From contig OY294052.1 in the NCBI GenBank assembly GCA_958510825.1, positions 4,423,816-4,487,815 of the forward strand: DNA of 64,000 nt, written 5' to 3'. This document shows, one piece after another, positions 22,367 through 33,396 of the stretch. A program made the translations under genes and the position numbers. Positions within the stretch are counted from its first letter, which is position 1; every line of letters starts with the position of its first letter. Origin of the DNA: Brachypterus glaber. Its lineage: Eukaryota > Arthropoda > Insecta > Coleoptera > Kateretidae. The notes beneath the pieces were generated by a model, which was not told the origin of the DNA, ran no database searches, and saw only the letters and a program-made list of their open reading frames with translations.

Positions 22367-23079
22367 CAGGGTGATCCATAACTGGCATGCCAAAATTTAA
22401 GAGGTGATTTTAGATCCAAAAATATAAAAAAAATTCCTATAAAGGTTGGTCCGGAAATGAGCCCTAAGGGATCTAGGGCCCTTTAAAATTGTAATAAAAA
22501 TAAGGTTTTTAATTAATAACTCGGGTACCGTTTAAGCTAGAGCGGCGAGCTTTTGCATGTATACTAGTATTAATAAGGGCAATAAGTTTATGTTAATTTA
22601 TTTTTTTAATTTATCCAGAGGCGTGCCCAGACGGACAAAATATATGAGGCTTAAAACATTTTTGCCCCAAACTTTTCTATGTGTATGTTTTTTGGATTTG
22701 TTGTAAAAAATATAGATTTCTAGAGTAAAAATACATATAAAATATCATATAGTGTAGGAGCAACCGTTATCAAAAAAAAATGCAATTAAGAGGAAGTAAC
22801 ATTTTGTGCCACCAAAAACGTTACTTTTTAAAAGGCTATTACTCCTTTAATATTAAATTTAGGTGTTTTGGTATATAATACTTTTTTGCTCAGTTTTAAA
22901 TGAAGAATCACCCTGCAGCATTAAAATTTTATTGGTGCTTTTTTTTTGTTCCCCATTCAATACGTCATCTTCGAAGGGCCGTAGCTCCCTTAGGGCTCAT
23001 TTCCGGACCAACTTTTTTTCATATTTTTGGATGTAGAATCACCTCTTAAATTTCGGTACGCGAGTTCTGGAACAGGCTG
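22367..23079. mobile_element. Family C MITE, copy C3
   Basis: TA then CAGGGTGATCC at the left, GGAACAGGCTG then TA at the right. Inverted arms are obvious (AGGTGATTTTAGATCCAAAA against TTTTTGGATGTAGAATCACCT; GGTCCGGAAATGAGCCCTAA against its inverse). The length is about 713 bp with no coding sequence. Confidence 0.85.
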
Positions 23080-23084
23080 TATAT

Positions 23085-23190
23085 TGATAGAACAAACGAT
23101 ATTTTGATATATTTTATAGTCAGCTCTTCTCTTTTTCACTGCAAGTAACCAAGCCACAATTTTAAGACGGTAAAAATTAACTTAAAACAC
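23085..23190 (+). repeat. Repeat N, partial copy N3
   Basis: AGAACAAACGATATTTT and AGTCAGCTCTTCTCTTTTTCACTGC match N1. C3 ends immediately to its left, so C3 may have inserted into N3. Confidence 0.55.
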
Positions 23191-23344
23191 AATTTCGTAG
23201 AAAACTAAACTTAAAAGCGGGGTTGACATTTCCACGGAAAACGCCCGCGATTGCCTTTTGCCCTGTATGGCCAAAAAAAAGTAATAACCTCTTATGAGCT
23301 TAGAAGAGACGCAAAATAGAAAACAATAAAACAGTACTGCCGTG

Positions 23345-23405
23345 CTAAGCTGAAAGGTCATATCTACATAGGTTTAACAAATACAGATAGGACCTTTCAG
23401 CTTAG
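23345..23405. repeat. Perfect 15-bp hairpin
   Basis: CTAAGCTGAAAGGTC pairs with GACCTTTCAGCTTAG around a loop of about 31 bases. No other copy was seen. It may be the inner part of a small foldback. Confidence 0.6.
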
Positions 23406-23681
23406 GAAGGCAGAGTACGAAGAAGATGTCATAAAATAAAAAGCATCACTTAAATTGACGACTTGTTTCATATTTCTCTAAAAAATATAATTTAAAACTT
23501 TTAATCCCAAACATTTCGAAATAAAAACAAGTATAATCCCTTTTTAGAGTAATTGAAGTATGAAAATCCATGAAATACGAAAGGGTTGATTTATTCCTCT
23601 ATCTATCTTTCTCTATTACTATTCCAGTATCTCATTTTGGAATTAAAATAAAAAAATCTTACTTTGGTGGTTATCATACTA

Positions 23682-24169
23682 CACTGTAAAAAAATAAATA
23701 TGTAATTACACATAATTCTGCATGTAAATGTGATTCAATGCCAATACATGTAAAATTTACTAGATTTCACATGTAACTTTACAATTTTACATGTAATTTT
23801 ACAATTTTACATGTAGATTTACAATTTTACATGTAATTTTACTTTTTTACATGTAATTTTACAATTTTACATGTAATTTTACAGTTTAATTTTAAAATTT
23901 TATACGCACATTACATGTAAAATTACATGTAAAATCTAGTAAATTTTACAGAGTTCACTGTAAAACATAAATATTTAAATATACATGCAGAATCTAGGTA
24001 ATGTGTTGCCATGCAGAGACAAGTAAAAGTTACATGTAATTTTACGATTTTATATGAATATTACATCTAAATTACATGTTTTATTTATATAAAATTGTAA
24101 AATTACATGTAAAATCTCTTAAATTTTACATGCAACACATTATCTATGATTCTATTAATTTTTTACAGT
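23682..24169. mobile_element. TA-flanked MITE with ACATGTAA tandem units
   Basis: Starts CACTGTAAAAAA after TA and ends TTTTTTACAGTG before TA, so a 2-bp TA duplication and matching TIRs. The interior is rich in TTTACATGTAA. At 23769-23884 there are about six tandem units of 20 bp (ACATGTAATTTTACAATTTT), with inverse versions on the right. The structure fits a Tc1/mariner-type MITE. Confidence 0.8.
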
Positions 24170-24419
24170 GTATTCACATATATAATTTATTTTGAAACAA
24201 ACAAATTATTACTCACAACTCGTAAGAGTTTTTAATTAAATTAAATATTTTTAATATAAAACTTTATCTGACGTTATAAAATAGTTTTATGTCCACATTA
24301 ATATTAATCATAAGTTAAATAAATATACTTTTGTGTCAACATACGCAATAATTTTTACAATCTAGCATGTAAATTAAAAAAAAACGCCTATACATACACA
24401 ATTTTTTTTTAGGAACATA

Positions 24420-25114
24420 CAGGGTGATCAGTAACTAGCAAGCCAAAATTAAAGAAGTTATTTTACTCCCAAAAATATCAAAAAAAAGTCCCTTTCAACG
24501 TTGGTCCGGAAATGAGCTCTAAGGGAACTACGGCCCTTTAAAATTGTAACAAAAATATGGTTTTTAATTAATAACTCTGTTACCCTTTAAGCTAGAACGA
24601 CGAGTTTTGCATGTATACTAGTATTAATAAGGGTAATAAGTTTGTTAATTATTTTTTTTTTTGAATTTGTCCAGAGACCTACATAGACGGATAAAATGTG
24701 AGAGGCTTAACACATTTTTGCCCCAAACTTTTCTATGTCTATTTTTTTTATTCTTTGACATAGTGTAACACTGTAGGGGAAATCGTTTTAAAAAAATGCT
24801 ATTAAGAGGAAGGTAACATTTCATGCCAACAGAAATTTACTTTTTAAAAGATTATTACTCCTTTAATATAAAATTTAGGTGTTTTTGTGAAGAATACTTT
24901 TTTGCTTAATTTTAAATGAAGAATCACCCTACAGAATTAAAATTTTATTGGTGCTTTTTTTGTTCCCCATTCAATATGTTTCTCTTCGAAAGGCGGTAGC
25001 TCTCTTAGCTAATTAGGGCTCATTTTCGGAACAACCTTTATAGAAACTTTTTTTGATATTTTTGGATGTAGAATCACCCCTTAAATTTTGGCATGGCAGT
25101 TACAGATCACTCTG
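24420..25114. mobile_element. Family C MITE, copy C4
   Basis: TA then CAGGGTGATCAG at the left, GATCACTCTG then TA at the right. It shares the interior blocks of C3 (GGTCCGGAAATGAGC, TATACTAGTATTAATAAGGG, TTATTGGTGCTTTTTTTGTTC). About 695 bp. Confidence 0.85.
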
Positions 25115-25175
25115 TATATTGTAAAATTTACGACAAACTCGCGGTTACACACCCATGTAATACACAACCATTTAA

Positions 25176-25289
25176 TTACATCGGCACTTTTTACTAGTAC
25201 TACTAAGAGTGCCGATGTATTGAAATCTTCGCTGAAAAGTCAAAATCTATGACATTGTTTTTTTCATATTTCTCGACGTTTTAGACCTT
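25176..25289 (+). mobile_element. Helitron-like terminal fragment, opposite orientation
   Basis: After A the sequence TTACATCGGCAC begins the 5' hairpin, followed by ACTAAGAGTGCCGATGTATTG and TCGACGTTTTAGACC. Only the TTAC-side end is kept. The flank again fits insertion after A. Confidence 0.65.
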
Positions 25290-25696
25290 TAAACACTATA
25301 TTTCTAAAGTCACGTACCTTAATATTTAAGGAAGGACATGAAATGTTGCGTGTTTTTAACAAAAATTTAAGTACAGCTGTTTGGGATAATATCATCCGAT
25401 TTCCTATCAATTTGTACCTAACTAAGTTCCAATTTTACATTTTTACAGTGTAGATTAAACGTGCTGTATAGGTTTGTGGCTTGTTTTAAACTATAAACTA
25501 TACATAGTTTGATAAAGGTGTAAAGTTTACCAATGAAACGCTTAAGAACCATTTCACGATTACATTGTATTACATATTATGCTAGAAATAAAGGGTCAAA
25601 TGCATTAGTTTACAACTGAATTTTACAGTTTTTTTTTTGTGGACTAACTAATATACCTTATTAAGTAAACTATGGTTAAACACGTGTGTTTTTTTC

Positions 25697-25792
25697 GTCA
25701 GTTATAACCAGACCGCGTAGAACATTAAGTGATGAAGTATGTTATTTTCATCAGTTATAACCAGACCTCGTAGAACATTAAGTGATGACGTA
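25697..25792 (+). repeat. Two-copy tandem repeat, 52-bp period
   Basis: TCAGTTATAACCAGACC then CGTAGAACATTAAGTGATGA occurs at 25697-25740 and again at 25749-25792 with one or two differences. Confidence 0.8.
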
Positions 25793-25844
25793 TATAGCCG
25801 CAATAAAAATCGTGAAAACCGATTTCCCAACATGACCATTTTTA

Positions 25845-26150
25845 AATATTTATAACTAGTTTGTTATTAATATTTTAAAAAAATGATCCATACAAAAATT
25901 ATTGGAAATTTTCTCCTTAACAAAATTGGTTATATGCATTTTTATCGTAAGATGCATATTTAGCGAGATAACCGCAGTCATCCCTAAAATTCAAGATAGC
26001 GGACACCCCTTACGCAAATCACCCGGTGAAAAACTAACAGGACTGTTCTGTTACTATTCACTACTACCCTTTAAAATATCAGCCCGTGTACATTTATTGC
26101 AATTTAACATAGGGATTTCTCGTTATTTGATTGGACTATATTCTAAGTAG
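25845..26150 (+). mobile_element. Repeat J, copy J2
   Basis: Close copy of 16690-16972, including GATGCATATTTAGCGAGATAA and CTCGTTATTTGATTGGAC at the end. The 82-codon frame it carries differs from J1 mainly by amino-acid-changing substitutions, so it is not treated as a gene. Confidence 0.65.
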
Positions 26151-26500
26151 ATTATTTTTGCTTTAATAATACTATTGGACAGAAAAAAAAGTGTAGTTAG
26201 AAATACTGACAAATGTTAATAAAAACGTTAAAAAATAATGGGAAAGAACATGTCAGAGATAACTAATTCCTAATAATTGGCATAAAAAGCCTATTATGTT
26301 GAGTCTGTGAAATGCAGAATATCCAGATTAATCTCTGGATTAACTGGATAACATTTGATTTGGTATACTAGCTTTTTTAAATAACTCTATTTTATCATGT
26401 TGATAAATTGCTCAGACAACACAAAAAAGTATTATTTTAAATTTATATTTAAAATAATATTTATAAAATTTATAACATAAAAAATATTGAAATATTGAAT
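26151..26500. other. Unassigned AT-rich DNA
   Basis: No gene. A short inverted ATCCAGATTAATC/TCTGGATTAACTGGAT motif lies near 26319-26350. Confidence 0.35.
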
Positions 26501-26779
26501 ATTAACCTGCGTCAGCCAGGCAGGTTAATTTTCGAGAGGGCAATATCGGTTTACCCATGAGTGCCATACAAGGTTTTATCCAATAAATAGCTTAGGAAGT
26601 CATATTTTTATTAAAAATTTTTAATGACATTTACAAGAAAATAATTTGACAAGTGACAGTTGAGTGGGTAAAATAAATAATTATCCACTCAATAAAGTAA
26701 AATCCACGCGGGGGTTATTATTGAGTTTATTTAAAATAAAGCTGGTAATTGTCTTATTATCTGTATATATTGGATAAAA
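26501..26779 (+). mobile_element. Element A, copy A2 (5'-truncated)
   Basis: Starts inside the head hairpin (ATTAACCTGCGTCAGCC) and runs through GGGCAATATCGG, TTTTATCCAATA and GACAGTTGAGTGGG to the terminal TATTGGATAAAAA. The first hairpin arm is missing. Confidence 0.8.
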
Positions 26780-26794
26780 ATATTTATTAGATAG

Positions 26795-27205
26795 ACAAAT
26801 GTATTCATGGGAGGCCATGGCTTAAGGCACATCCAGAGACTCGCATAACTACCATAATACATAACAATACGATGCCGTGATTGGCTTGATGTGCCATGTA
26901 TCTTGTGCGCTGGCTTATAACCTTATGCTAGGCTCGCATTAGAGGCTGTGAATAGGCCCTTAGTGGGACAAGCCGGCTAGCGTAAGTTCGATTCTCACTG
27001 GCGATTTGCCTTTTTCAGTTAATTAATTATAGAAATTTGGCGAAGGCGTTAATTGAAGCGGACACTCCCTATAAAAACTGGTTCGAAAGTTATTATAAGC
27101 CGGTGGTTCCCACTTCTACTAGCCCACACAAGTCCTGGACTTAGGGGATGCTTAATTAAGTAGAATAGTACGAGGTTAAACAGACAAACAAACAAACAAA
27201 CTTAA
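26795..27205 (+). mobile_element. tRNA-derived SINE (family D), copy D3
   Basis: A tRNA-like head includes a B-box-like GTAAGTTCGATTCTCACTG. The common body follows (TTTTTCAGTTAATTAATTA, GGTTCGAAAG, GCCGGTGGTTCCC, AGCCCACACAAGTCCTGGAC) and the element ends CGAGGTTAAAC with an (ACAA)n tail. The extra 5' segment (GATGCCGTGATTGGCTTGATG) is shared with 51525-51645, so an unrelated repeat may be joined to the head. Confidence 0.75.
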
Positions 27206-27453
27206 TTAAACTTAATTTAATTTAAACAACTATTGTTGTTTAACTGGATTAATTCCGGGATAAATCATGATTTGTCACAAATGATTTAAAATATAAATTT
27301 TGTGTTCATTTATAAATTCAAATTAATTTTACATTAAAATTTAATTTGCTTATGTGTTTAATATTCTCATTTTGATTTACTTTATATCCAATTATGTTAT
27401 ATTATATTATTATTTGTCCTAAAAATTCAGGAAAAAAAAATATATAAATATAA

Positions 27454-27845
27454 AAATATAAAAAATAATAATATTTCCTACAGGATGCTTCTTGAAATTT
27501 ATTTAGGGTTATTTGTTATAAACACTCGGAAATTAAGCAAATAAAAACTTTAATGCATAACATAATCATGCCAACGTTTCACCTAATATTTAGGCTTCTT
27601 TAGGGCTAAAAAGACATAAAAATTATAAAACTTTTTGGGCATAACTTGGACATTATAAACGAATTTTTTCGAGAAAAAAAAACAGTTTATAATGTCCAAG
27701 TTATGTCCAAAAAGTTTTATAATTTTTAGCCCTGAAGAAGCCTAAATATTGGGTGAAACGTTGGCATGATTATGTAATGCAATAAAGTTTTTATTTGCTT
27801 CATTTCCGAGTGTTTATCACAAATAACCCTAAATATAAAAAATAA
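27454..27845 (+). mobile_element. F-type palindromic element, copy F3
   Basis: AAATATAAAAAATAA lies at 27454-27468 and 27831-27845 (15-bp probable target duplication, AT-rich so read with care). Next come a leader of about 32 bases and then a palindrome from ATTTAGGGTTATTTGT to its inverse. The shared motif is at 27732-27762: CTGAAGA, A, stem GCCTAA, loop ATA, TTGGGT, GAAACGTT; the mirror copy is at 27573-27603. Confidence 0.65.
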
Positions 27846-27961
27846 GAAAATACCTTTATTCAGAAAAATACGACAAAAAAAACACGAAGATCGCACTTTT
27901 TAAATATATTAACCCCCAAAATAACTTTAGTGATTCCCTGTAATTCCCTATTTTATCCATA

Positions 27962-28186
27962 CACAGAAAAAAATATTATCTTAAATCAAGAATGTGTGAT
28001 TTGGATATAACGAAGAGAATATATTCTCCTTTAAAGCATAATTGTGCTTTAAATATTAAAGGATAAGAATATGCTATGCTTGAAAGGAAAATATATTCTC
28101 AAATATGAAATATTCTTATAAGAATATATTCTCTTCGTTATAAATATAAATCATATTCTTGATTTAAGGCAATATTTTTCTGTGTG
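27962..28186. mobile_element. TA-flanked MITE, CACAGAAAAA ends
   Basis: Starts CACAGAAAAAAATATT after TA and ends AATATTTTTCTGTGTG before TA. TIRs continue for about 65 bp (CTTAAATCAAGAAT, ATAACGAAGAGAATATATTC on both sides). About 225 bp and non-coding. Confidence 0.85.
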
Positions 28187-28905
28187 TATACAATTCTCGC
28201 CGCGATATTCACATAAAGAAGATCTGGTATAACAATTAACCCTTTAGGGTCAAAAGTTACAGAGCCCAGAGACCAAAAGAATGACAGACCGACTGACGGA
28301 CCGACAGACCTCAGAAATGGTTTTAGTTAGCTTTCTAGTTAATATTTTTTTTCTAAAAAGAAAGTATTGTGAGCGAACTGAAATTTTAAAACATCATTTG
28401 TGTACAAATGTCAAAAAACTTATTAAATGTTTTTTATTATACTGTTTTTCTAATAAGAACAAAAAAAAATTAGAAAGAAAACATCCAGTAACATATCCAT
28501 TTATAAAAACATAAGTATACCATGTAACTGCCGTGGTAAAATATTTTATTGGTAAAAGAAGTATTCTTATTCGGACAGAAACAAGATTGATTGGAAATAA
28601 TTTAACAAAATGGACCGGTGAAAGGTTCTATGTATGTTTATAAAGGAACATTTTGTCGAAATTTGTCAGAATTTTATATATTTCGTAGAGTTTTACCTAC
28701 AGATAAGTTCTTTTGTACCAAAGTAACGTTTTTAGAAGCATATACAGTATTCGTAAAATTTATGTAAAATACCACCGATACCTAGTATCACTTATAATAA
28801 ATAATAACAAAAACCCATTAAAAATCAATTCATAACAACTATTTTATTATTATTCCATTGATCTATTTTTTAATCATCGTATAGAGTGATATTGGTAGAC
28901 TGACA
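28187..28905. other. Unassigned AT-rich DNA
   Basis: GACCGACTGACGGACCGACAG near 28287 resembles a microsatellite-like piece also seen near 58616. A 77-codon frame nearby is low-complexity. No gene is seen. Confidence 0.35.
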
Positions 28906-28930
28906 GTTTCGGGCTGCTGGCCCTCTTCAG
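28906..28930 (-). repeat. CTGAAGA-hairpin-GAAAC motif, isolated copy
   Basis: On the minus strand: CTGAAGA, GGGC, loop CAGCA, GCCC, GAAAC. Unlike the F elements there is no extra base before the stem. No surrounding palindrome or target duplication was found. Confidence 0.45.
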
Positions 28931-29654
28931 TACGAAGAGTCAACTCTGCACGCTGATTAAGAAAATGTTTTTGGACTTTATTCACAAAAGGAATATAGTC
29001 ATTAGATTGATGTAGATTTGTGCTCCATATTATTATTATATTTATAATTTTGTTTAAAATTAAAAATTTCTGTCCTAACCTTTTTTTTATATTTTTATTA
29101 TTTGATAGGTACATTTATTGTAAATTATATTATAATTTATTATAGAAATAAAGCCATATATTATATTGGCACAATTTATAATACACATGGAAGATTTATA
29201 ATACAATAATTTATATAAAAATCAAGTTTTATTTGTTTTTGTTCCGCCCATTTGGTGTTTAATCTTTACCAAAATGTTCAAATCTAATATGTTTAAGTCC
29301 AGACATATAAAACAAGGGTTAGTGGGAGGCCGAAGAAATGAAAAAAGCGCCGAAAACAAATATTTTGTTAAGAATGTTGGCTAAAAATCACACAGAGGTT
29401 CTTTGGTTGGATATTGATTACTAGCAACTTGCGTCGTTTGATTTCAAAATCCACTAAATTCATCCAAAAATATGTTTTCAATATACCGGGTGTCACAGAT
29501 CATATGTAAACCCCCTTAGTTTCTGTATTTATAATGATAAAATTTTTAAATTTGGTATAACGTATTTAAGAAACCTCAAGAAACCGGAAGTGCTGTTAAC
29601 TTTTCACGTTTATAGTGAAATGCCTTACATTTTTGGAATTTGCACACTTTTCAG
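28931..29654. other. Unassigned AT-rich DNA
   Basis: TATACCGGGTGTCACAGATC near 29483 resembles one end of a TA-flanked element, but no partner was paired. Otherwise nothing is recognised. Confidence 0.35.
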
Positions 29655-29720
29655 TTAACTATTCATTGAAATTAGACGAAGGCGACAGGTGCTACTAACC
29701 CATACATGTCCTGAACTTAA
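29655..29720 (+). repeat. SINE D body fragment
   Basis: AGACGAAGGCG and CTACTAACCCATACATGTCCTG are a diverged piece of the SINE body. It is cut off where foldback S1 begins. Confidence 0.45.
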
Positions 29721-29724
29721 TCTA

Positions 29725-30384
29725 AGAGCTGGTGACCATTTTTATTTCATTATTTGCTCCCAGCTGTATTTTATATATGTCTTAAAGTACATTCAAATTA
29801 AGCTATTTGCAAATCGCCAGGTCCTGGATCGGGTTCCTTTGGATGCTAGAAGCCGCGAAAGGTGGTGAAATGGGGTACTCGAAAAATATATGTTTAACTT
29901 ACCCTGTCAAACACATCACATGTATTACATTTATATTAGTCTATTTTCACAGTTTTACACAATTATTTAGTAGGCCAAGGGGTAAAAAAGGCAGTAAAAA
30001 GTTTATTTGACATATGTCAACACCAAAAAGTCTAAAGAATTTTTATTTAATCAAAATGTCATTTCATAAATTCTCATTTCTTTAAAAAATTAGTATCACA
30101 TATGTCAAATGCACTTTTTAAAGACTGTACTTACCCCTTGGCCCCAGAACTAGTGTGTATAACTATGAAAATAACTTAATCTGAATGTAATAAATGTAAT
30201 GAATATGACTCGGCAAGTTAAAAATAGATTTTTTGGTAGCTCATAACCTTTTAGAGCTTCTGGCACTCAAAGGAACCGGATCCAGAGCCTAGCAATTTGA
30301 AAATAGCTTAACTTGAATGTACTTTAAGACATATATAAAATACAGCCGGGAGAAAATAATGAAATAAAAATGGTCACCAGCTCT
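29725..30384. mobile_element. Foldback element S, copy S1
   Basis: Starts AGAGCTGGTGACCATTTTTA and ends with its inverse. Long arms include TCAAATTAAGCTATTTGCAA, GGATCCGG-like sequence and CCAAGGGGTAAAAA against TTACCCCTTGG. About 660 bp. A related, interrupted copy is at 53995-54945. Confidence 0.85.
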
Positions 30385-30750
30385 CCGACTATATCGTTAT
30401 GAAAAATTGTCGCAGATATTTTTGTATAGCTTTTAAACAAAATGACACAACTTCACAGCTTAAAAAAAGGAACTGGCGGGGTTTGAAACTTGACGAATCA
30501 CTCTGCCAGGATTTCCTTTTTAGGAGTGTGTTTGTCCTTTTTATCTCTTGCCACCTTACACCAGCAGTACAATGATGAGTTATTACTCATCCATCATCCC
30601 CAAGTGGTCCGAAAACACTGGGATACTATATAAATTACAAATTAATTTTTACACAAGTTTATATAGTTGTTTACAACCCGATTTATAAATTTAGACGCAC
30701 CAAAAGTAATATTTCTTTATTGTCTTATTTGCCTTTTAACTGAAACTGAA
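30385..30750. other. Unassigned
   Basis: GC slightly higher near 30470-30560, without an open frame of note. No repeat was recognised. Confidence 0.3.
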
Positions 30751-31142
30751 ACTTCACCTTCAAATTAATTTTTCTCGAAAACGGTTAATCCTGCAGTATA
30801 ACAAGCACACATTTTTTTATGTATTTTTACCCAAGGAATCATATTTCAAAAATAAAATGACAAAAAAGTTACACAGAAAAAGTTTTGGACAAAAAACTGA
30901 TAAGGCCCCCCGTTTCGCACACCCCCGGTTAAAATAAGTACATGAAAATAGCATACGCGGATGGGCCTTATTAAGGTTAGTTTACTCCTGAGTTATTAAA
31001 TAAAAAGCGTTTTTTTTTTAGCCACATCCAAAAGGGCTTGCTCCCTTACGACGCAATTTTAGACATATGTTTATAGAAACTTTTTGTCATACTTTCTAAT
31101 GTGGAATCAAGCCTTAAAATTTCGGACCTATTTCAAACCCTG
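30751..31142 (+). mobile_element. Family C MITE, half element C5
   Basis: Corresponds to the right arm of C1: TTCACCTTCAAA, CTCGAAAACGGTTAATCCTG, ACAAAAAACTGATAAGGCCC and the end CAAACCCTG before TA. The left arm is absent, so it cannot fold back. Confidence 0.75.
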
Positions 31143-31460
31143 TATGGACCAAATTAATTTTACAAGTATTGACACTGACAAATAACACTGTCTAATTTAA
31201 AAAAGAAGGATTCTTTTTTACCCTGTTGCCAAGTTACACATAAGCAGCGTTTCGGATTCCCTAAAATGCAGGAATAAAATATTTCAAACAGTTCGCAAAA
31301 AGTAAGGTTAATTGTCAAATCATTTAATAGAAGAATTTTAAATTAAATTTTATTGCCTCAGTTTGAAAATACTTGATTTTAATTGGTTGGATCTTTTACA
31401 GAATGTAACAATAAAACGAAATAATTGACGCAGTCAATAAAAAAGAAAACTGATTTAACA
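31143..31460 (+). repeat. Dispersed repeat L, copy 1
   Basis: Shared with 56785-57100: TTGACACTGACAAATAACA, GTGTCTAATTTAAAA-like, TGTTGCCAAG, AATAAAATATTTCAAACAG and ACGAAATAATTGACGC. The termini are unclear. The C5 end abuts its left side. Confidence 0.6.
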
Positions 31461-32164
31461 ACGCACTCTAAAATTTCCTATAAAAAAAGTAATAATATTT
31501 TTTCTAAATTTTCTGCGAGGGGTAAACCGCAGAGGAATTCACGTGTAGAAATTGGGGGAAATCTGGAGGAAATCTTTGAAGGTTACGAGGAAATCTTTAA
31601 AGATTTCCTCCTAAAGGTGTACAAAATTTTGTCAGCATTAAAAATTCAGACCCTTGCATTACTGTGCATTACATCTGCATTACTCTGCATTATTCTACAT
31701 TACTTTGTATTATTTTGCATTAGTTTTGAGACAATGCTTTTTTTGGAGGTGCTCATCAAATTTTTTTTTTTTTTTGGAGCTGAGGACCTTTTTTTTAGTC
31801 GAAAGTTTTGTCGGGGATCTTTTTTTTGTCTGCATTACTTTGCATTTTTCTGCATTAAAAATATTGTACAGTAGGTACGTGCATTTTTTTCATGCCTTTT
31901 CTGCAGTATGTGTACAATAATTTCCCAGTGATAGACCCCCGCGAGGCCTCGGCCCTTAATCGCTAATATATACGTGTTATCATACCAGTTATAAAAAATA
32001 AAAATACATCGCTCACAGCCCTGGGGCCCAGCTTAGTTTAATTATGGTTAGACACCATAACCTAAATATTTCTCATACCGATGTCTTATCCTCCGTTTAC
32101 TCTTTGTGTTTCATTCGTGTAAGTCTCGTTTCTCTCAGACCTTTCCGTTCATTATTTATGACAC
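31461..32164. other. Unassigned, with TGCATTACT tandem units
   Basis: 31640-31735 has about eight degenerate TGCATTACTC/TGCATTATTC units. A short hairpin GGAGGAAATCTTTGAAG/CTTTAAAGATTTCCTCC lies at 31568-31612. The 149-codon frame across this region is repeat-driven and not recognised as a protein. Confidence 0.5.
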
Positions 32165-33091
32165 CGGCGCACAGTGATCAAATAGTCAATTTTAGAGTGA
32201 TTTTTTTGTAAAATTTGATTCGTTAAAATTGAAAAATCCACTACAGCTTTATAGCCAAATACGGAATTAATATAGGGCAAGTCCAAACACATGCACACCA
32301 AGTAGTGGTTAAATAAAAGAAATTAACAGTAAAATAATATTTTTTCTTTAACTTTGGACTTTTTAAAACTGCCAACATTGCCCAATTTCATACTGTTTAA
32401 AATATGTAATATTGTAATTTTAAAACCTAAGTACCTGGCACACATATAGGGGGTTCCTGGGCCTCAGTCAGACTGCCTCAAATTTTGATATTTTGTAATT
32501 TCGGGGGTAAACATTAAATTAGGAAAATTGCAGCCAAATTAAATGACCAGTTTCGGAGAAAAACGCTTTTAAAAATCTAATTTTAGGACAGATTTTTTGA
32601 CGTATATTAAGGTTATTTTTTACTTACGTAAATATCAACTTAATTAGCCGTTTTAAGTTTATTATACTCTATAAAAGGCTTTATTATCATTTACTTACGT
32701 GTGGTTATATAAAAATTTTAAAAGTTTGTGAAACTTCCACATGCTGGCATTTTCCACGTGTTTGCTAATTATCTGCATATTTTTTGTTAGATTTTTGCTT
32801 GATTATGTTGAAACATGGTTTGGTACATCGACAAATATTTTATAATTATATATTTTAGATTTTCTTGATATATTTTTTATAAAGCATGTAAAATCTTATC
32901 ATTGCAGGCCAAAATAGGATAACCTCCTTTAAAAAATCAGTTAAATTTCCTATGACAGTAAAAATTTCGGTTTAAGTATTTTTTTACAATTTAATCTTAA
33001 TATTACACTCTAAATTTCCCCCTATTTTTTACAGTGTAGCTCAAAAACATTAAAGTCCCTCAAAAAGTGATTATTCGATCACTGTGCGGCG
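32165..33091. mobile_element. Transib-like non-autonomous element with CGGCG duplications
   Basis: CGGCG at 32165-32169 and again at 33087-33091 flanks a 917-bp element. The element starts CACAGTGATCAAATAGTCA and ends TGATTATTCGATCACTGTG, so about 22 bp of TIR with few mismatches. A 5-bp CG-rich duplication with a CACWRTG-type end is the hallmark of the Transib superfamily, whose relatives gave rise to RAG1; CACAGTG equals the consensus heptamer of V(D)J signals. No transposase frame is present, so it is non-autonomous. Confidence 0.7.
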
Positions 33092-33396
33092 TCCTCTCTT
33101 GCTTTTTACTAATGAACCTTCTAATTGTGTAATGTCTTCGCCCAGATGTCCCTGTGTTTGTTGAGTGAAAAATACCTTGTTTGGAAAATGTTTTCTATCA
33201 GCAACTAATTACACTAGGCAACAGGAGTTTTTTCCCTGGTTTAAGTCATGTTTTTTATCTAATTTTGGGTTGCTGAGACCAAGTCTAGTCTCAGAATGTT
33301 TCTATTACCTCAGGTGTCAGAAAAATGAAATAAAAGTGGTAAACAATCATTATTTTAGCCCTCTTTTGTTCTAAAATCATGGGAGGTAATAATAAT
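33092..33396. other. Unassigned
   Basis: Nothing recognised; a 69-codon frame (33165-33374) shows no motif. (AAT)n lies near 33388-33402. Confidence 0.3.

Noticed and set aside
23769..23884. CRISPR-like array
   Set aside because: The 20-bp units are directly adjacent without unique spacers and lie in a eukaryotic MITE.
31425..31874. 149-codon plus-strand frame
   Set aside because: It crosses TGCATTACT tandem units and T-runs, and the residues are low-complexity.
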